Below, one piece after another: positions 22,382 to 28,904 of a stretch of DNA of 28,904 nt (position 1 is its first letter; every line of letters starts with the position of its first letter). Both the position numbers and the translations under genes were made by a program. The notes under the pieces were generated by a model. That model was not told where the DNA came from. It was given only the letters and a program-made list of their open reading frames with translations, and searched no databases. Origin of the DNA: JASFHF01 sp050123375 (GTDB lineage: Bacteria; Pseudomonadota; Gammaproteobacteria; UBA12402); the NCBI GenBank assembly GCA_050123375.1, contig JASFHF010000028.1:1-28904 (forward strand), in the 5' to 3' direction.

Positions 22382-22437
22382 ATTTTAACATAAGATAGAA
22401 AAATAGCCAATTTTTTTGGCTATTTTTCTATCTTATG
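22382..22437 (-). promoter_or_regulatory. 22-bp-arm hairpin ending rsmD and containing the ATPase promoter
   Basis: Perfect arms 22389-22410 and 22416-22437 flank five T bases on the plus strand. The stop codon of rsmD lies within the outer arm. On the minus strand the hairpin contains TTGGCT, followed by a 17-base spacer and TAAAAT, ending six bases before the ATPase ATG at 22375. One palindrome therefore appears to end rsmD and start the next gene. Confidence 0.6.
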
Positions 22438-23011
22438 ACAAAATAGTCAGAAGGTAATATCTGACCTTTCCTGCTCGCTTTTGTTTGATGATTTGCCAAT
22501 TTTGCGGTAAATCATCAGACAGTAAGGTGGTATTGGTTTCGATGTAAGCATAACCGTTTGCTTTGAGTAAATTGTTTTTAGCAAGCAATTGGCAGTATGT
22601 TGGAATCATTTGCTTCTGAAATGGTGGATCAAGAAAAACAATATCAAACTGTTCTTTTGTTTGTGATAAATACTGTTCCGCGTTCATGTGATAGATTTCG
22701 AGATTTTCAGCTTGCAGCATTTTCTGATTGGCGTGAAGATTTGCAATAACTTCCGGGGCAGAATCAACAAAAACCACATTAGCTGCGCCGCGGGATAAAG
22801 CTTCAAAACCTAAAGCGCCGCTGCCGGCAAATAGATCCAGGCAATTTGCGCCATTGATAACCTTCGCTAACCAATTAAATAAAGTTTCGCGTACCCGATC
22901 AGGTGTAGGACGTAAATTTTTTAAATCAGGAAAAGGTAATTTTCTGCCGCGCCAGATGCCCGCGATGATGCGTACTTGATTGCGTAATGTGGAGTTTGAT
23001 GGTTTGCGCAT
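22433..23011 (-). CDS. rsmD: 16S rRNA (guanine966-N2)-methyltransferase RsmD
   Basis: 192 residues, the usual size. It methylates G966 of 16S rRNA in the 30S subunit using S-adenosylmethionine. Motifs: RIIAGIWRGRKL at the N-terminus, PTPDRVRETLFNWL, the SAM-binding motif DLFAGSGALGFEALSRGA (59-76) and the catalytic DPPF (128-131). Divergent from rppH with about 90 bases between. No Shine-Dalgarno is evident before its ATG. Its stop codon is embedded in the following hairpin. Confidence 0.95.
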   Translation of the reverse strand: MRKPSNSTLRNQVRIIAGIWRGRKLPFPDLKNLRPTPDRVRETLFNWLAKVINGANCLDLFAGSGALGFEALSRGAANVVFVDSAPEVIANLHANQKMLQAENLEIYHMNAEQYLSQTKEQFDIVFLDPPFQKQMIPTYCQLLAKNNLLKANGYAYIETNTTLLSDDLPQNWQIIKQKRAGKVRYYLLTILS

Positions 23012-23065
23012 AATTTGTCTAAAAAGCGAACAATTTTTGTAGTATGATAACGTTTTAATGAAACT

Positions 23066-23094
23066 TTTTCAAATTGAATGATCTGTAGTAAAAT
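23066..23094 (+). promoter_or_regulatory. Predicted rppH promoter, leaderless
   Basis: TTTTCA (23066-23071), 17-base spacer, TAAAAT (23089-23094). The predicted start at 23101 is the A of the rppH ATG, and no ribosome site lies between. The -35 is weak. Confidence 0.4.
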
Positions 23095-23100
23095 AATAAT

Positions 23101-23583
23101 ATGATTGATAAAAAAGGTTTTCGCACGGGAATAGGTATTATTTTAGCCAATGATAGTAATCGGCTGCTTTTTGCACGGCGAATTGGTCAAAATGGTTGGC
23201 AATTTCCACAGGGCGGAGTGAACAGGGCAGAATCTCCCGAAGAAGCGATGTTTCGTGAATTATATGAGGAAGTGGGTTTACAGTCAGAAGATGTCGAAAT
23301 TTTGGCTGCGAGTAAAGATTGGTTTAAATATCGTTTACCAAAATATATGGTACGTCGTTGTGCTAAGCCTATTTGTTTAGGCCAGCGGCAACGATGGTTT
23401 TTATTGCGCTTATTAGGTGATGATCAAAAGGTACGTTTTGATGTTACCAATAAACCGGAGTTTGATGGTTTTAAATGGGTGCGTTATTGGTATCCTTTGC
23501 GGCAGGTAATTTCTTTTAAGAAAAATGTTTATCGCCAGGTTTTGCAAGAATTTGCAACGGTATTGTTTGGGGTCAAGTCTTGA
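23101..23583 (+). CDS. rppH: RNA pyrophosphohydrolase RppH (Nudix)
   Basis: 160 residues. RppH removes pyrophosphate from the 5' end of mRNA to trigger decay. The Nudix box GX5EX7REUXEEXGU is complete (G38 to L60: E44, R52, E53, E56, E57, G59), and the N-terminus KKGFRTGIGIIL and WQFPQGG fit RppH rather than other Nudix enzymes. It precedes ptsP, as in many gammaproteobacteria. Its last codons and stop lie inside the second 69-bp palindrome, which supplies the ending GVKS-stop; the inserted element has thus replaced the native 3' end. It is worth noting beside several predicted leaderless messages, whose 5' ends would be RppH substrates. Confidence 0.92.
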   Translation: MIDKKGFRTGIGIILANDSNRLLFARRIGQNGWQFPQGGVNRAESPEEAMFRELYEEVGLQSEDVEILAASKDWFKYRLPKYMVRRCAKPICLGQRQRWFLLRLLGDDQKVRFDVTNKPEFDGFKWVRYWYPLRQVISFKKNVYRQVLQEFATVLFGVKS

Positions 23584-23637
23584 ATTTTGGAATTTGACTT
23601 AATTTAAGTCAAATTCCAAAATTCAAGACTTGACCCC
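23569..23637. repeat. 69-bp perfect palindrome, copy 2
   Basis: Same 69 bases as 11833-11901. The extra flanking base (a fifth C on the right here, a fifth G on the left in copy 1) shows that the two are in opposite orientation. It begins inside the rppH coding region and ends 15 bases before the ptsP start. Confidence 0.95.
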
Positions 23638-23652
23638 CATGTGGGGTGAAAA

Positions 23653-25893
23653 TTGTTAAAGTTATTGCGGCGTATAATACAAGAAGTTGGTGCTGCTCAG
23701 GATCTTGATGAGGCTTTAAATATCATTGTCTCACGTGTGCGCGCGGAAATTAATACTCAGGCATGTTCTATATTTCTTATGAACCAGGATCAATCCATGT
23801 TGACTTTAATGGCGACAGATGGTTTGGATCCGAAAGTGGTAAAAAAAGCTACCCTTCCAATTGATGATAGTTTGGCTGGTTTAGTTGCAGAACTTGGAGA
23901 GCCTTTAAATTTAGATGATGCAACCAAACATCCTAAATTCTTTCAAATCGCCATGGGTGAAGAACCTTATCGGGCGTATCTGGGTGTTCCAATTAAGTTT
24001 CGGCGCAAATTATTAGGGGTACTGACTGTTCAGCAGCGTGAAGCGCGGCGTTATGATGCTGCAGAAGAAGCTTTTTTAATTACGATTGCGATGCAGTTAG
24101 CTCGTTTGATTGAACCTTACGTTGAAACAAAAAAATCAGCAACTTCATTAGTATTACAAGGCATGCCTAGTGTTCCTGGAGTTGGAATTGGTGAAGGTGT
24201 AATCGTTTATGCGCCTGCGGATTTAGATGCAGTGATTGATCGTGAGCCAAAAAATGTTGCGGCAGAAATAAAAGATTTTGAGGAAGCGTTGGCCAGCGTT
24301 CGTGCAGAAACAGAAATTTTAGGGGAAAGATTGGCTGCAAGTTTGCCGCAAGAAGAAAAAGATTTGTTTGATGCATATTTAAGAATTCTTGATCGTGATA
24401 GTTTAGGCCGGGATGTGATTAAAGAAATCAGAAAAGGACATTGGGCGCAAAGCGCAGTAAAGCGCGTAATAAAAAAATATATTAAGCAATTTGAAAACAT
24501 GGACAATGAGTATTTTAGAGAGCGTGCTTCTGATTTAAAAGATTTAGGAAGGCGTATTTTAGCGCAATTGCAATCGGAAAAACAAAGTGAATATGAATAT
24601 CCGGCAGAAACCATTTTGGTTGGTGAAGAAATCTCTGCATCTAATTTAGCTGAAGTGCCGGAAGGCCGATTAGTTGGTATAGTTTCAGCCAAAGGTTCTA
24701 GTAATGCACATGTAGCAATTTTGGCACGCTCCTTGGGAATTCCTACGGTTATGGGAGTTAGTGATTTACCGGTTGCACAATTAGAGCATGCTAAGTTGAT
24801 TGTGGACGGTTATTTTGGTCATGTACATGTTGCGCCAAAAGCACGCATGCTGAAAGCATTTGAAGAATTAGCGAAAGAAGAACATGAGCTTGATGCTGAA
24901 TTAGAACATTTGCGTGAGTTGCCGGCACAAACTCAAGATGGATATCAAATTAAAATGTATGTTAATGTTGGATTATCAGCGGATGTTGGCAAGGCGTTAA
25001 CTGTAGGAGCAGAAGGGGTTGGTTTATACCGGACCGAATTACCTTTTATGATCCGCGATCGTTTTCCGTCGAGTGAAGAACAACGAATAGTTTATCGCCA
25101 ACTGCTAAGTACTTTTGCTCCGCGTCCGGTTACGATGCGCGTGTTAGATGTCGGCGGAGATAAAAAGTTGCCCTATTTTCCTGTTGAGGAATCAAACCCA
25201 ACTTTAGGTTGGCGGGGAATTCGCTTATTGTTAGATCATCCGGAAATATTTTTAGGGCAATTGCGTGCGATGTTTAAAGCAAATGTTGGTCTTAATAATT
25301 TGCAAATTATGTTTCCAATGGTTGGCGATGTAGTGCAGGTTGATGAAGTATTAGAATTGTTTAATAAAGTTTATCAGGAAATTGTAGATGAAGGGTTGCA
25401 ATTAACCAGGCCTAAAGTTGGAGTTATGATAGAGGTTCCATCAGCCATATATCAAATTAAAATATTAGCGCGTAAAGTTGATTTTCTTTCGGTTGGCAGT
25501 AACGATTTAACTCAATATCTTTTAGCTGTTGATAGAAATAATGAACAAGTTGCAAATTTATATGATTCACTGCATCCGGCAGTTTTGCGGGCATTGTTAC
25601 ATATAGTCGATGGAGCGCATCAGGAAAATAAACCGGTTAGTGTGTGCGGAGAAATGGCGGGTGATCCGGCTGCAGTGATTTTATTGTTAGGAATGGGTGT
25701 TGATATATTAAGCATGAGTGCAGTGCATGTTTTGCGTATGCGGTGGCTGATTAGAAGCTTTACTTTTAAGCGCGCAAAAAAATTATTGAGCGAAGTTTTG
25801 ATTATGGAAAATGCACAGCAAATTCGTAGGCACATGGAGCAAGTGCTGGATGAAGCAGGATTAGGCGGGTTGATTCGTGCTGGACGGCACTAG
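23653..25893 (+). CDS. ptsP: Phosphoenolpyruvate-protein phosphotransferase PtsP (EI-Ntr)
   Basis: 746 residues. The N-terminal GAF domain (about 1-165) is the regulatory part of EI-Ntr; the PTS N-domain follows, with the phosphorylated histidine H353 in GSSNAHVAILARSLGIPTVMG, and then the PEP-binding barrel with VGLYRTELPFM, RVLDVGGDKKLPYF, NPTLGWRGIR, SVGSNDLTQY and active-site C665 in VCGEMAG. It passes phosphate from PEP to NPr in the nitrogen-related PTS, a regulatory chain. The start is TTG at 23653, chosen because MLKLLRRI matches the family N-terminus and GGGGTG at 23642-23647 can serve as ribosome site. The upstream palindrome leaves little room for a separate promoter, so it may depend on rppH transcription. 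Confidence 0.93.
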   Translation: MLKLLRRIIQEVGAAQDLDEALNIIVSRVRAEINTQACSIFLMNQDQSMLTLMATDGLDPKVVKKATLPIDDSLAGLVAELGEPLNLDDATKHPKFFQIAMGEEPYRAYLGVPIKFRRKLLGVLTVQQREARRYDAAEEAFLITIAMQLARLIEPYVETKKSATSLVLQGMPSVPGVGIGEGVIVYAPADLDAVIDREPKNVAAEIKDFEEALASVRAETEILGERLAASLPQEEKDLFDAYLRILDRDSLGRDVIKEIRKGHWAQSAVKRVIKKYIKQFENMDNEYFRERASDLKDLGRRILAQLQSEKQSEYEYPAETILVGEEISASNLAEVPEGRLVGIVSAKGSSNAHVAILARSLGIPTVMGVSDLPVAQLEHAKLIVDGYFGHVHVAPKARMLKAFEELAKEEHELDAELEHLRELPAQTQDGYQIKMYVNVGLSADVGKALTVGAEGVGLYRTELPFMIRDRFPSSEEQRIVYRQLLSTFAPRPVTMRVLDVGGDKKLPYFPVEESNPTLGWRGIRLLLDHPEIFLGQLRAMFKANVGLNNLQIMFPMVGDVVQVDEVLELFNKVYQEIVDEGLQLTRPKVGVMIEVPSAIYQIKILARKVDFLSVGSNDLTQYLLAVDRNNEQVANLYDSLHPAVLRALLHIVDGAHQENKPVSVCGEMAGDPAAVILLLGMGVDILSMSAVHVLRMRWLIRSFTFKRAKKLLSEVLIMENAQQIRRHMEQVLDEAGLGGLIRAGRH

Positions 25894-25905
25894 GGATTAA
25901 AATTT

Positions 25906-25934
25906 TTCCCGCAGCAGAAATTTTGCTGCGGGAA
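25906..25934. terminator. Bidirectional intrinsic terminator between ptsP and folD
   Basis: TTCCCGCAGCA (25906-25916) pairs with TGCTGCGGGAA (25924-25934) around a seven-base loop, with T-rich sequence to the right and A/T-rich sequence to the left, serving both convergent genes. Confidence 0.85.
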
Positions 25935-25943
25935 CATTTTTAT

Positions 25944-26801
25944 TTATTTTGATAATAGTTCATATGCCATCACAGTATGTTTGCATAACATTGCTGTGGT
26001 AATTGACCCTATTCCGCCTGGAACTGCAGAGATTTTTTCAACGATCGGTTCCGCAGCAGCAAAATCGACATCACCACAATATTTACCTGGGTTGTGCGGA
26101 TCAGGATTAATGCCGACATCAATAACAATTTGTCCGCTTTTTACGAAGTCAGCATTTACCATTTTTGCGCGGCCGACAGCAGCAATTAAAATTTCTGCTT
26201 CCTGACAAACCTTGGGTAAATCCACGGTGCGGGAATGACAAATAGTAACAGTTCCATGCTCCCGCAATAGCAGCATAGCCATTGGTTTGCCTACAACTAA
26301 AGATCTGCCTAAAACTACACAGCGTTTACCTTTGACGGGAATGTCGTAAAAGTGCAGCATTTCCATACAAGCGGCTGGTGTACATGGAGGGAAGGCGGTT
26401 GGTATATCGGCATAAACCTGCCCTGCGCTAGCGATATTCATGCAGTCAACATCTTTAATTACAGGAATGAGTGAACGGATTTTCTTTTCGTCTAAATGTT
26501 TTGGTAACGGTGCGAATAACAGAATGCCATGAATGTCTTTTTTATTCGCGATTTCCGTGATTGCTTGTTCAAAAGCTTCTTGAGTTACATCTTCTGGATA
26601 TTCAAAAACTTCATAATCCATTCCGACAGCAGCGCAGGTTTTTTTCGCTCCGCCTTCATAATATAAATCATCTGGACGTGCGCCAACTCTAATAATACCG
26701 AGTTTTGGAATTGCACCTTTTTCTTTTAATAAACTAATTTTTTCAGTTAATTCAGCTTTAATTGCATCAGCAACTGGTTTGCCTTTTAAAACTTCTGCCA
26801 T
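25944..26801 (-). CDS. folD: Methylene-tetrahydrofolate dehydrogenase FolD (cyclohydrolase site lost)
   Basis: 285 residues. The NADP-binding half is normal (GRSLVVGKPMAMLL, VGRAKMVNADFVKSGQIVIDVGIN, PGGIGSITTAM). In the catalytic half the family YVxxK motif reads YYEGGA: the lysine essential for cyclohydrolase activity (E. coli K54) is A52. The paired glutamine (E. coli Q98, in VQLPLP) is F96 in LFAPLP; the aspartate of KDVD is kept (D119). Such changes are expected to leave only the dehydrogenase. Its operon partner FchA supplies the cyclohydrolase. The sequence style (GARPDDLYYEGG, GILLFAPLPKH) recalls clostridial FolD/FchA pairs, pointing to lateral transfer. TAGGAG lies before the ATG. 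Confidence 0.92.
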   Translation of the reverse strand: MAEVLKGKPVADAIKAELTEKISLLKEKGAIPKLGIIRVGARPDDLYYEGGAKKTCAAVGMDYEVFEYPEDVTQEAFEQAITEIANKKDIHGILLFAPLPKHLDEKKIRSLIPVIKDVDCMNIASAGQVYADIPTAFPPCTPAACMEMLHFYDIPVKGKRCVVLGRSLVVGKPMAMLLLREHGTVTICHSRTVDLPKVCQEAEILIAAVGRAKMVNADFVKSGQIVIDVGINPDPHNPGKYCGDVDFAAAEPIVEKISAVPGGIGSITTAMLCKHTVMAYELLSK

Positions 26802-26824
26802 TTTTTATTCTCCTAATATTTAAT

Positions 26825-27460
26825 TTATTTAGTGATTTTATTGGTTACTAATTCTAAGGTTGCATCAGCAACTTTGCAGCCTTCATCGAAAAGCTGCTGC
26901 ATTTCTTTTTTATTTGTTTCAATATAATCTTGATCTTTAATAAAATTAAAGTTGATTAAAACATTTAGTCTTGCTGCAATTAAAGCAGATTTCATAAATG
27001 TAACACCACAGCCAACATCTGAAATTGCAATCATAGTTCCGATTTCGCCCATTCTTTTATGCAGCATAATGCCGGCATGAGCTTTACGCATAATTTCCAT
27101 TGGTACAGAACAGGCATCTTTACAGCATTTTTCAATTATTTGTGCTTTTTGTTCCGCTTGTTCTGGGGTTTCTTTTGGAAGACCATAAGCTTTCGATAAT
27201 GGTTCAAAAACCGCCGCGTCTTTGTCAATTAAGTCCATCAGTTCGGCAATCACCGTTTCACCTTTGGCTACTAAGTCTTTTACTTCGTCTTCAACTTCAG
27301 CATATTTCTTTTTTCCAATAGTTAAATTGCCTACCATATTAGAAAGAGCCATACCTAAGGCGCCTCCGAATGCCGCAGCTCCGCCGCCTCCAGGAATAGG
27401 CGCTTTGGATGCTAGTTTTTCAATAAACTCTCCACATTTGATTTCTCTAGTATTTGACAT
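26825..27460 (-). CDS. fchA: Methenyl-tetrahydrofolate cyclohydrolase FchA
   Basis: 211 residues of the FTCD-cyclodeaminase / FchA helical family, converting methenyl-THF to 10-formyl-THF. Motifs: APIPGGGGAAAFGGALGMALSNMVGNLTIGKKKY (19-52), the acidic D in IDKDAAVFEPLSKAY, and the helical segment ending FDEGCKVADATLELV. It starts 24 bases before folD, with GAGAGG as ribosome site, so the two form an operon in the order fchA-folD. In this lineage a stand-alone FchA complements a dehydrogenase-only FolD. Presence in a gammaproteobacterium is unusual, since a bifunctional FolD usually suffices. Confidence 0.9.
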   Translation of the reverse strand: MSNTREIKCGEFIEKLASKAPIPGGGGAAAFGGALGMALSNMVGNLTIGKKKYAEVEDEVKDLVAKGETVIAELMDLIDKDAAVFEPLSKAYGLPKETPEQAEQKAQIIEKCCKDACSVPMEIMRKAHAGIMLHKRMGEIGTMIAISDVGCGVTFMKSALIAARLNVLINFNFIKDQDYIETNKKEMQQLFDEGCKVADATLELVTNKITK

Positions 27461-27499
27461 ATTTTACCTCTCGTTTCATTTTTGTTAAATTGCGGGAGT

Positions 27500-27528
27500 A
27501 AAATACTGTATTTTGGGATGAACTGCAA
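27500..27528 (-). promoter_or_regulatory. Predicted fchA-folD promoter
   Basis: On the minus strand TTGCAG (27528-27523), 17-base spacer, TATTTT (27505-27500). The leader would be about 33 bases and contains the GAGAGG ribosome site, unlike the leaderless genes nearby. Confidence 0.45.
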
Positions 27529-27554
27529 CCCATCTTTGTTATAATTAAGAATTA

Positions 27555-27742
27555 CGCGATATTTTGCGAACTAGCGAGCGCACACTCGGAGGGTTGTTTG
27601 CAAACGCGCTCCTGGCTAATTTTCCCGACTAACTTGGGGAAAATTAGCCGGCACGTCCATGTGTAGCTTCTTTCGAGGCATCCATGCCTCTCAAGAGTTT
27701 GCAAACAACCCTCGCTCGATGCGCTAAGCGCAAAATATCGCG
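27555..27742. repeat. Large composite palindromic element (MITE-like)
   Basis: The outer arms CGCGATATTTTGCG (27555-27568) and CGCAAAATATCGCG (27729-27742) are perfect. Inner arms AGGGTTGTTTGCAAAC (27590-27605) and its inverse (27697-27712) are also perfect. The centre has a 13-bp hairpin (27614-27626 with 27637-27649) and a small hairpin GAGGCATCCATGCCTC (27675-27690). It occupies most of the 321-base gap between fchA and the permease gene; I see no coding sequence there. The TCCATG-loop hairpin links it to 3787-3916. Confidence 0.8.
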
Positions 27743-27781
27743 TGCGATAAGGGTAGAAATTGCTGATTAGTTGGGAAGTTA

Positions 27782-28570
27782 ATGAATTTTTACATTTTAC
27801 TATATCCGTTAATTGGAGTGCTGGCTGGCTTGCTTTCTGGGATGTTGGGTATTGGCGGAGGGATTATCGTTGTGCCAGGGTTGGCCTTTGTATTTGCACA
27901 TTTTGCAAAGATGCAGGGTTTTTCTATGCATATGGCAGAGGGAACCTCGTTAGCTATAATGATTATTACCGCTATTTCCTCTATTTATGCACATCATCAG
28001 CGGGAGAATATTTTATGGCCGCTTTTTTTGCGTTTATTACCTGGGATATTAATTGGTGTAATAAGTGGTGCAATATTTGCTGGTTATTTACCTGCGCGTA
28101 TCTTGGAGATTATTTTTGGGGTGTTTGTATTTTTGATGGCACTTCGGATGTTTTTGTTAATCAAGTCTAAACCAACACGTAAGCTGCCAAGTTGGCCTTG
28201 GTTATCTTTAATTGCATTTATAATTGGAGGCAAATCTGGATTATTAGGTATTGGCGGCGGAGCGATTACCATTCCTTTTTTGAATTATTGTAACGTACCG
28301 ATGCGTAAAGCTTCTGGAACTTCAATTGCATGCACTTTGCCGATAGCGATAGTTGGAGCAATTAGTTTTGCAATAACAGGTTTTAATGTTGTGACAATTC
28401 CTTACAGCATCGGTTATATTTATTTGCCGGCATTTTTTGGTGTAGCAGTTATGAGTTTGTTATTTGCCCCGGTAGGTGCAGCATTATCTGGCAAAGTCGA
28501 TGTTGCATTAGTTAAACGTATTTTTGGAGTTTTGTTGTTTGTTGCCAGCATCAAAATGATTTTAAGTTAA
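27782..28570 (+). CDS. TauE/SafE-family membrane permease
   Basis: 262 residues, about eight predicted transmembrane helices in two related halves. The duplicated family motif is visible in each half: GMLGIGGGIIVVPGL (about 20-34) and GLLGIGGGAITIPFL (about 154-168). The family includes exporters of sulfite, sulfoacetate and other organosulfur anions, and uncharacterised members; the substrate cannot be inferred here. Ribosome site GGGAAG precedes the ATG. An overlapping frame starting at 27760 is a shadow. It shows no functional link to its neighbours. Confidence 0.85.
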   Translation: MNFYILLYPLIGVLAGLLSGMLGIGGGIIVVPGLAFVFAHFAKMQGFSMHMAEGTSLAIMIITAISSIYAHHQRENILWPLFLRLLPGILIGVISGAIFAGYLPARILEIIFGVFVFLMALRMFLLIKSKPTRKLPSWPWLSLIAFIIGGKSGLLGIGGGAITIPFLNYCNVPMRKASGTSIACTLPIAIVGAISFAITGFNVVTIPYSIGYIYLPAFFGVAVMSLLFAPVGAALSGKVDVALVKRIFGVLLFVASIKMILS

Positions 28571-28642
28571 TTTTTTTATAAAACCACGTAGTTTTTACGC
28601 TAAAATTAATTTGATATTTGTTTAATATATCTATTTTTTGGA

Positions 28643-28660
28643 TATAATATTGGGAGGAGG
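28643..28660 (+). promoter_or_regulatory. -10 box and strong ribosome site of the terminal gene
   Basis: A perfect TATAAT (28643-28648) lies 15 bases before the start codon, and GGAGGAGG (28653-28660) is the strongest Shine-Dalgarno sequence in the window. No good -35 was found. If the -10 is used, transcription would begin inside the ribosome site, so it may be a fortuitous match. Confidence 0.4.
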
Positions 28661-28662
28661 TT

Positions 28663-28904
28663 ATGAGTGTGGCACAAGTTGCGTTTGACACTTTAGCATA
28701 TGCTAATCGTTTAAAAAAAGCTGGAGTTGATCCAAAAATTGCAGAAGTACAAGCTGAGCTGCAAGTGCAAGTTCTTAATGACTTGACTGAGAATCGTTTA
28801 GCGACCAAAGAGGATATGGGAGAGTTACGGAAGGATATGGATTTGTTACGTTTAGCGACCAAAGAGGATATGGGAGAGTTACGGAAGGATATGGATTTGT
28901 TACG
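28663..28904 (+). CDS. DUF1640-like coiled-coil protein (partial, runs off the window)
   Basis: The first 80 codons are visible: MSVAQVAFDTLAYANRLKKAGVDPKIAEVQAE and onward, followed by repeating charged heptads (RLATKEDMGELRKDMDLL). The N-terminal part (FDTLAYANRLKKAGV, then A-E-x-Q-A-E) fits the DUF1640 / CCDC90-like family, small coiled-coil proteins usually ending with a transmembrane anchor. The end lies beyond the window, so the anchor cannot be seen. The family's function is unknown in bacteria. The coding region contains perfect 54-base repeats. Confidence 0.7.
   Translation, partial: MSVAQVAFDTLAYANRLKKAGVDPKIAEVQAELQVQVLNDLTENRLATKEDMGELRKDMDLLRLATKEDMGELRKDMDLL
28795..28902 (+). 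repeat. Two perfect 54-bp tandem repeats inside a coiled-coil gene
   Basis: Units 28795-28848 and 28849-28902 are identical, each coding 18 residues (RLATKEDMGELRKDMDLL), and a third starts at 28903. Because 54 is a multiple of three, unit number can change without breaking the frame, varying coiled-coil length. The full copy number is outside the window. Confidence 0.95.

Noticed and set aside
24207..24692. 161-residue minus-strand frame inside ptsP
   Set aside because: Antisense shadow of a conserved enzyme, Ser-rich composition typical of the complementary strand, no motif.
27760..28170. 136-residue frame over the permease gene
   Set aside because: Out-of-frame shadow rich in Trp, Cys and Tyr; the TauE/SafE frame has the family motifs.

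Overview
The window looks like a chromosomal segment of an AT-rich, Gram-negative gammaproteobacterium, most plausibly a Legionellales / Coxiella-like lineage (inference). Signs are a BamE-type lipoprotein, outer-membrane beta-barrels with Sec signals, an OmpR/EnvZ-type pair, the rppH-ptsP and lipB-lipA arrangements, many palindromic intergenic elements, and a signalling locus resembling Legionella Lqs components and the XYP cyclodipeptide synthases known from Rickettsiella and Legionella relatives. No rRNA or tRNA gene was seen.

Layout: 1-1700 holds a degenerate group II intron-like 3' end, an MNT/HEPN (HI0073/HI0074-type) pair and a secreted DUF4015-type glycosidase-like protein. 1785-3775 is an OmpR-family regulator with its kinase. 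3958-6717 carries nadK and recN, separated by an interleaved inverted-repeat element. 6917-8608 has two paralogous outer-membrane barrels with duplicated promoter and leader. 8820-13361 has bamE, a P-type cation ATPase and the two-gene PLP synthase pdxS-pdxT.

The most unusual part is 13638-18727: an Hfq-like protein with altered RNA-contact positions, a 56-residue membrane peptide, two semiSWEET-type transporters, two tandem cyclodipeptide synthases (CDPS) of the XYP type, a PAS histidine kinase and a response regulator whose phospho-acceptor position resembles LqsR. Gene spacing suggests one transcription unit. I infer a candidate cyclodipeptide-based signalling or secreted-metabolite system: synthase pair, small membrane carriers, sensor and regulator. 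A clear 805-bp tandem duplication produced the CDPS pair and left a 26-codon stub of the kinase gene.

18800-23583 contains lipB, lipA, a four-unit operator-like repeat, an ATPase C-terminal remnant, a His/Trp/Arg-rich secreted peptide, and on the minus strand a DUF4143 ATPase and rsmD, then rppH. 23653-27460 contains ptsP and a convergent fchA-folD operon. In this FolD the lysine and glutamine of the cyclohydrolase site are replaced, so FchA probably supplies that step. The window ends with a TauE/SafE permease and the start of a DUF1640-like coiled-coil gene with perfect 54-bp tandem repeats.

Two themes recur. Several genes (the ompR-like gene, nadK, lipB, rppH, the DUF4143 ATPase) have a -10 box placed so that transcription would start at or one base before the ATG, with no Shine-Dalgarno sequence, which suggests leaderless mRNAs. 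Intergenic spaces are occupied by several palindrome families, including two identical 69-bp perfect palindromes. All functional calls rest on reading translations and motifs by eye; no database search was run.
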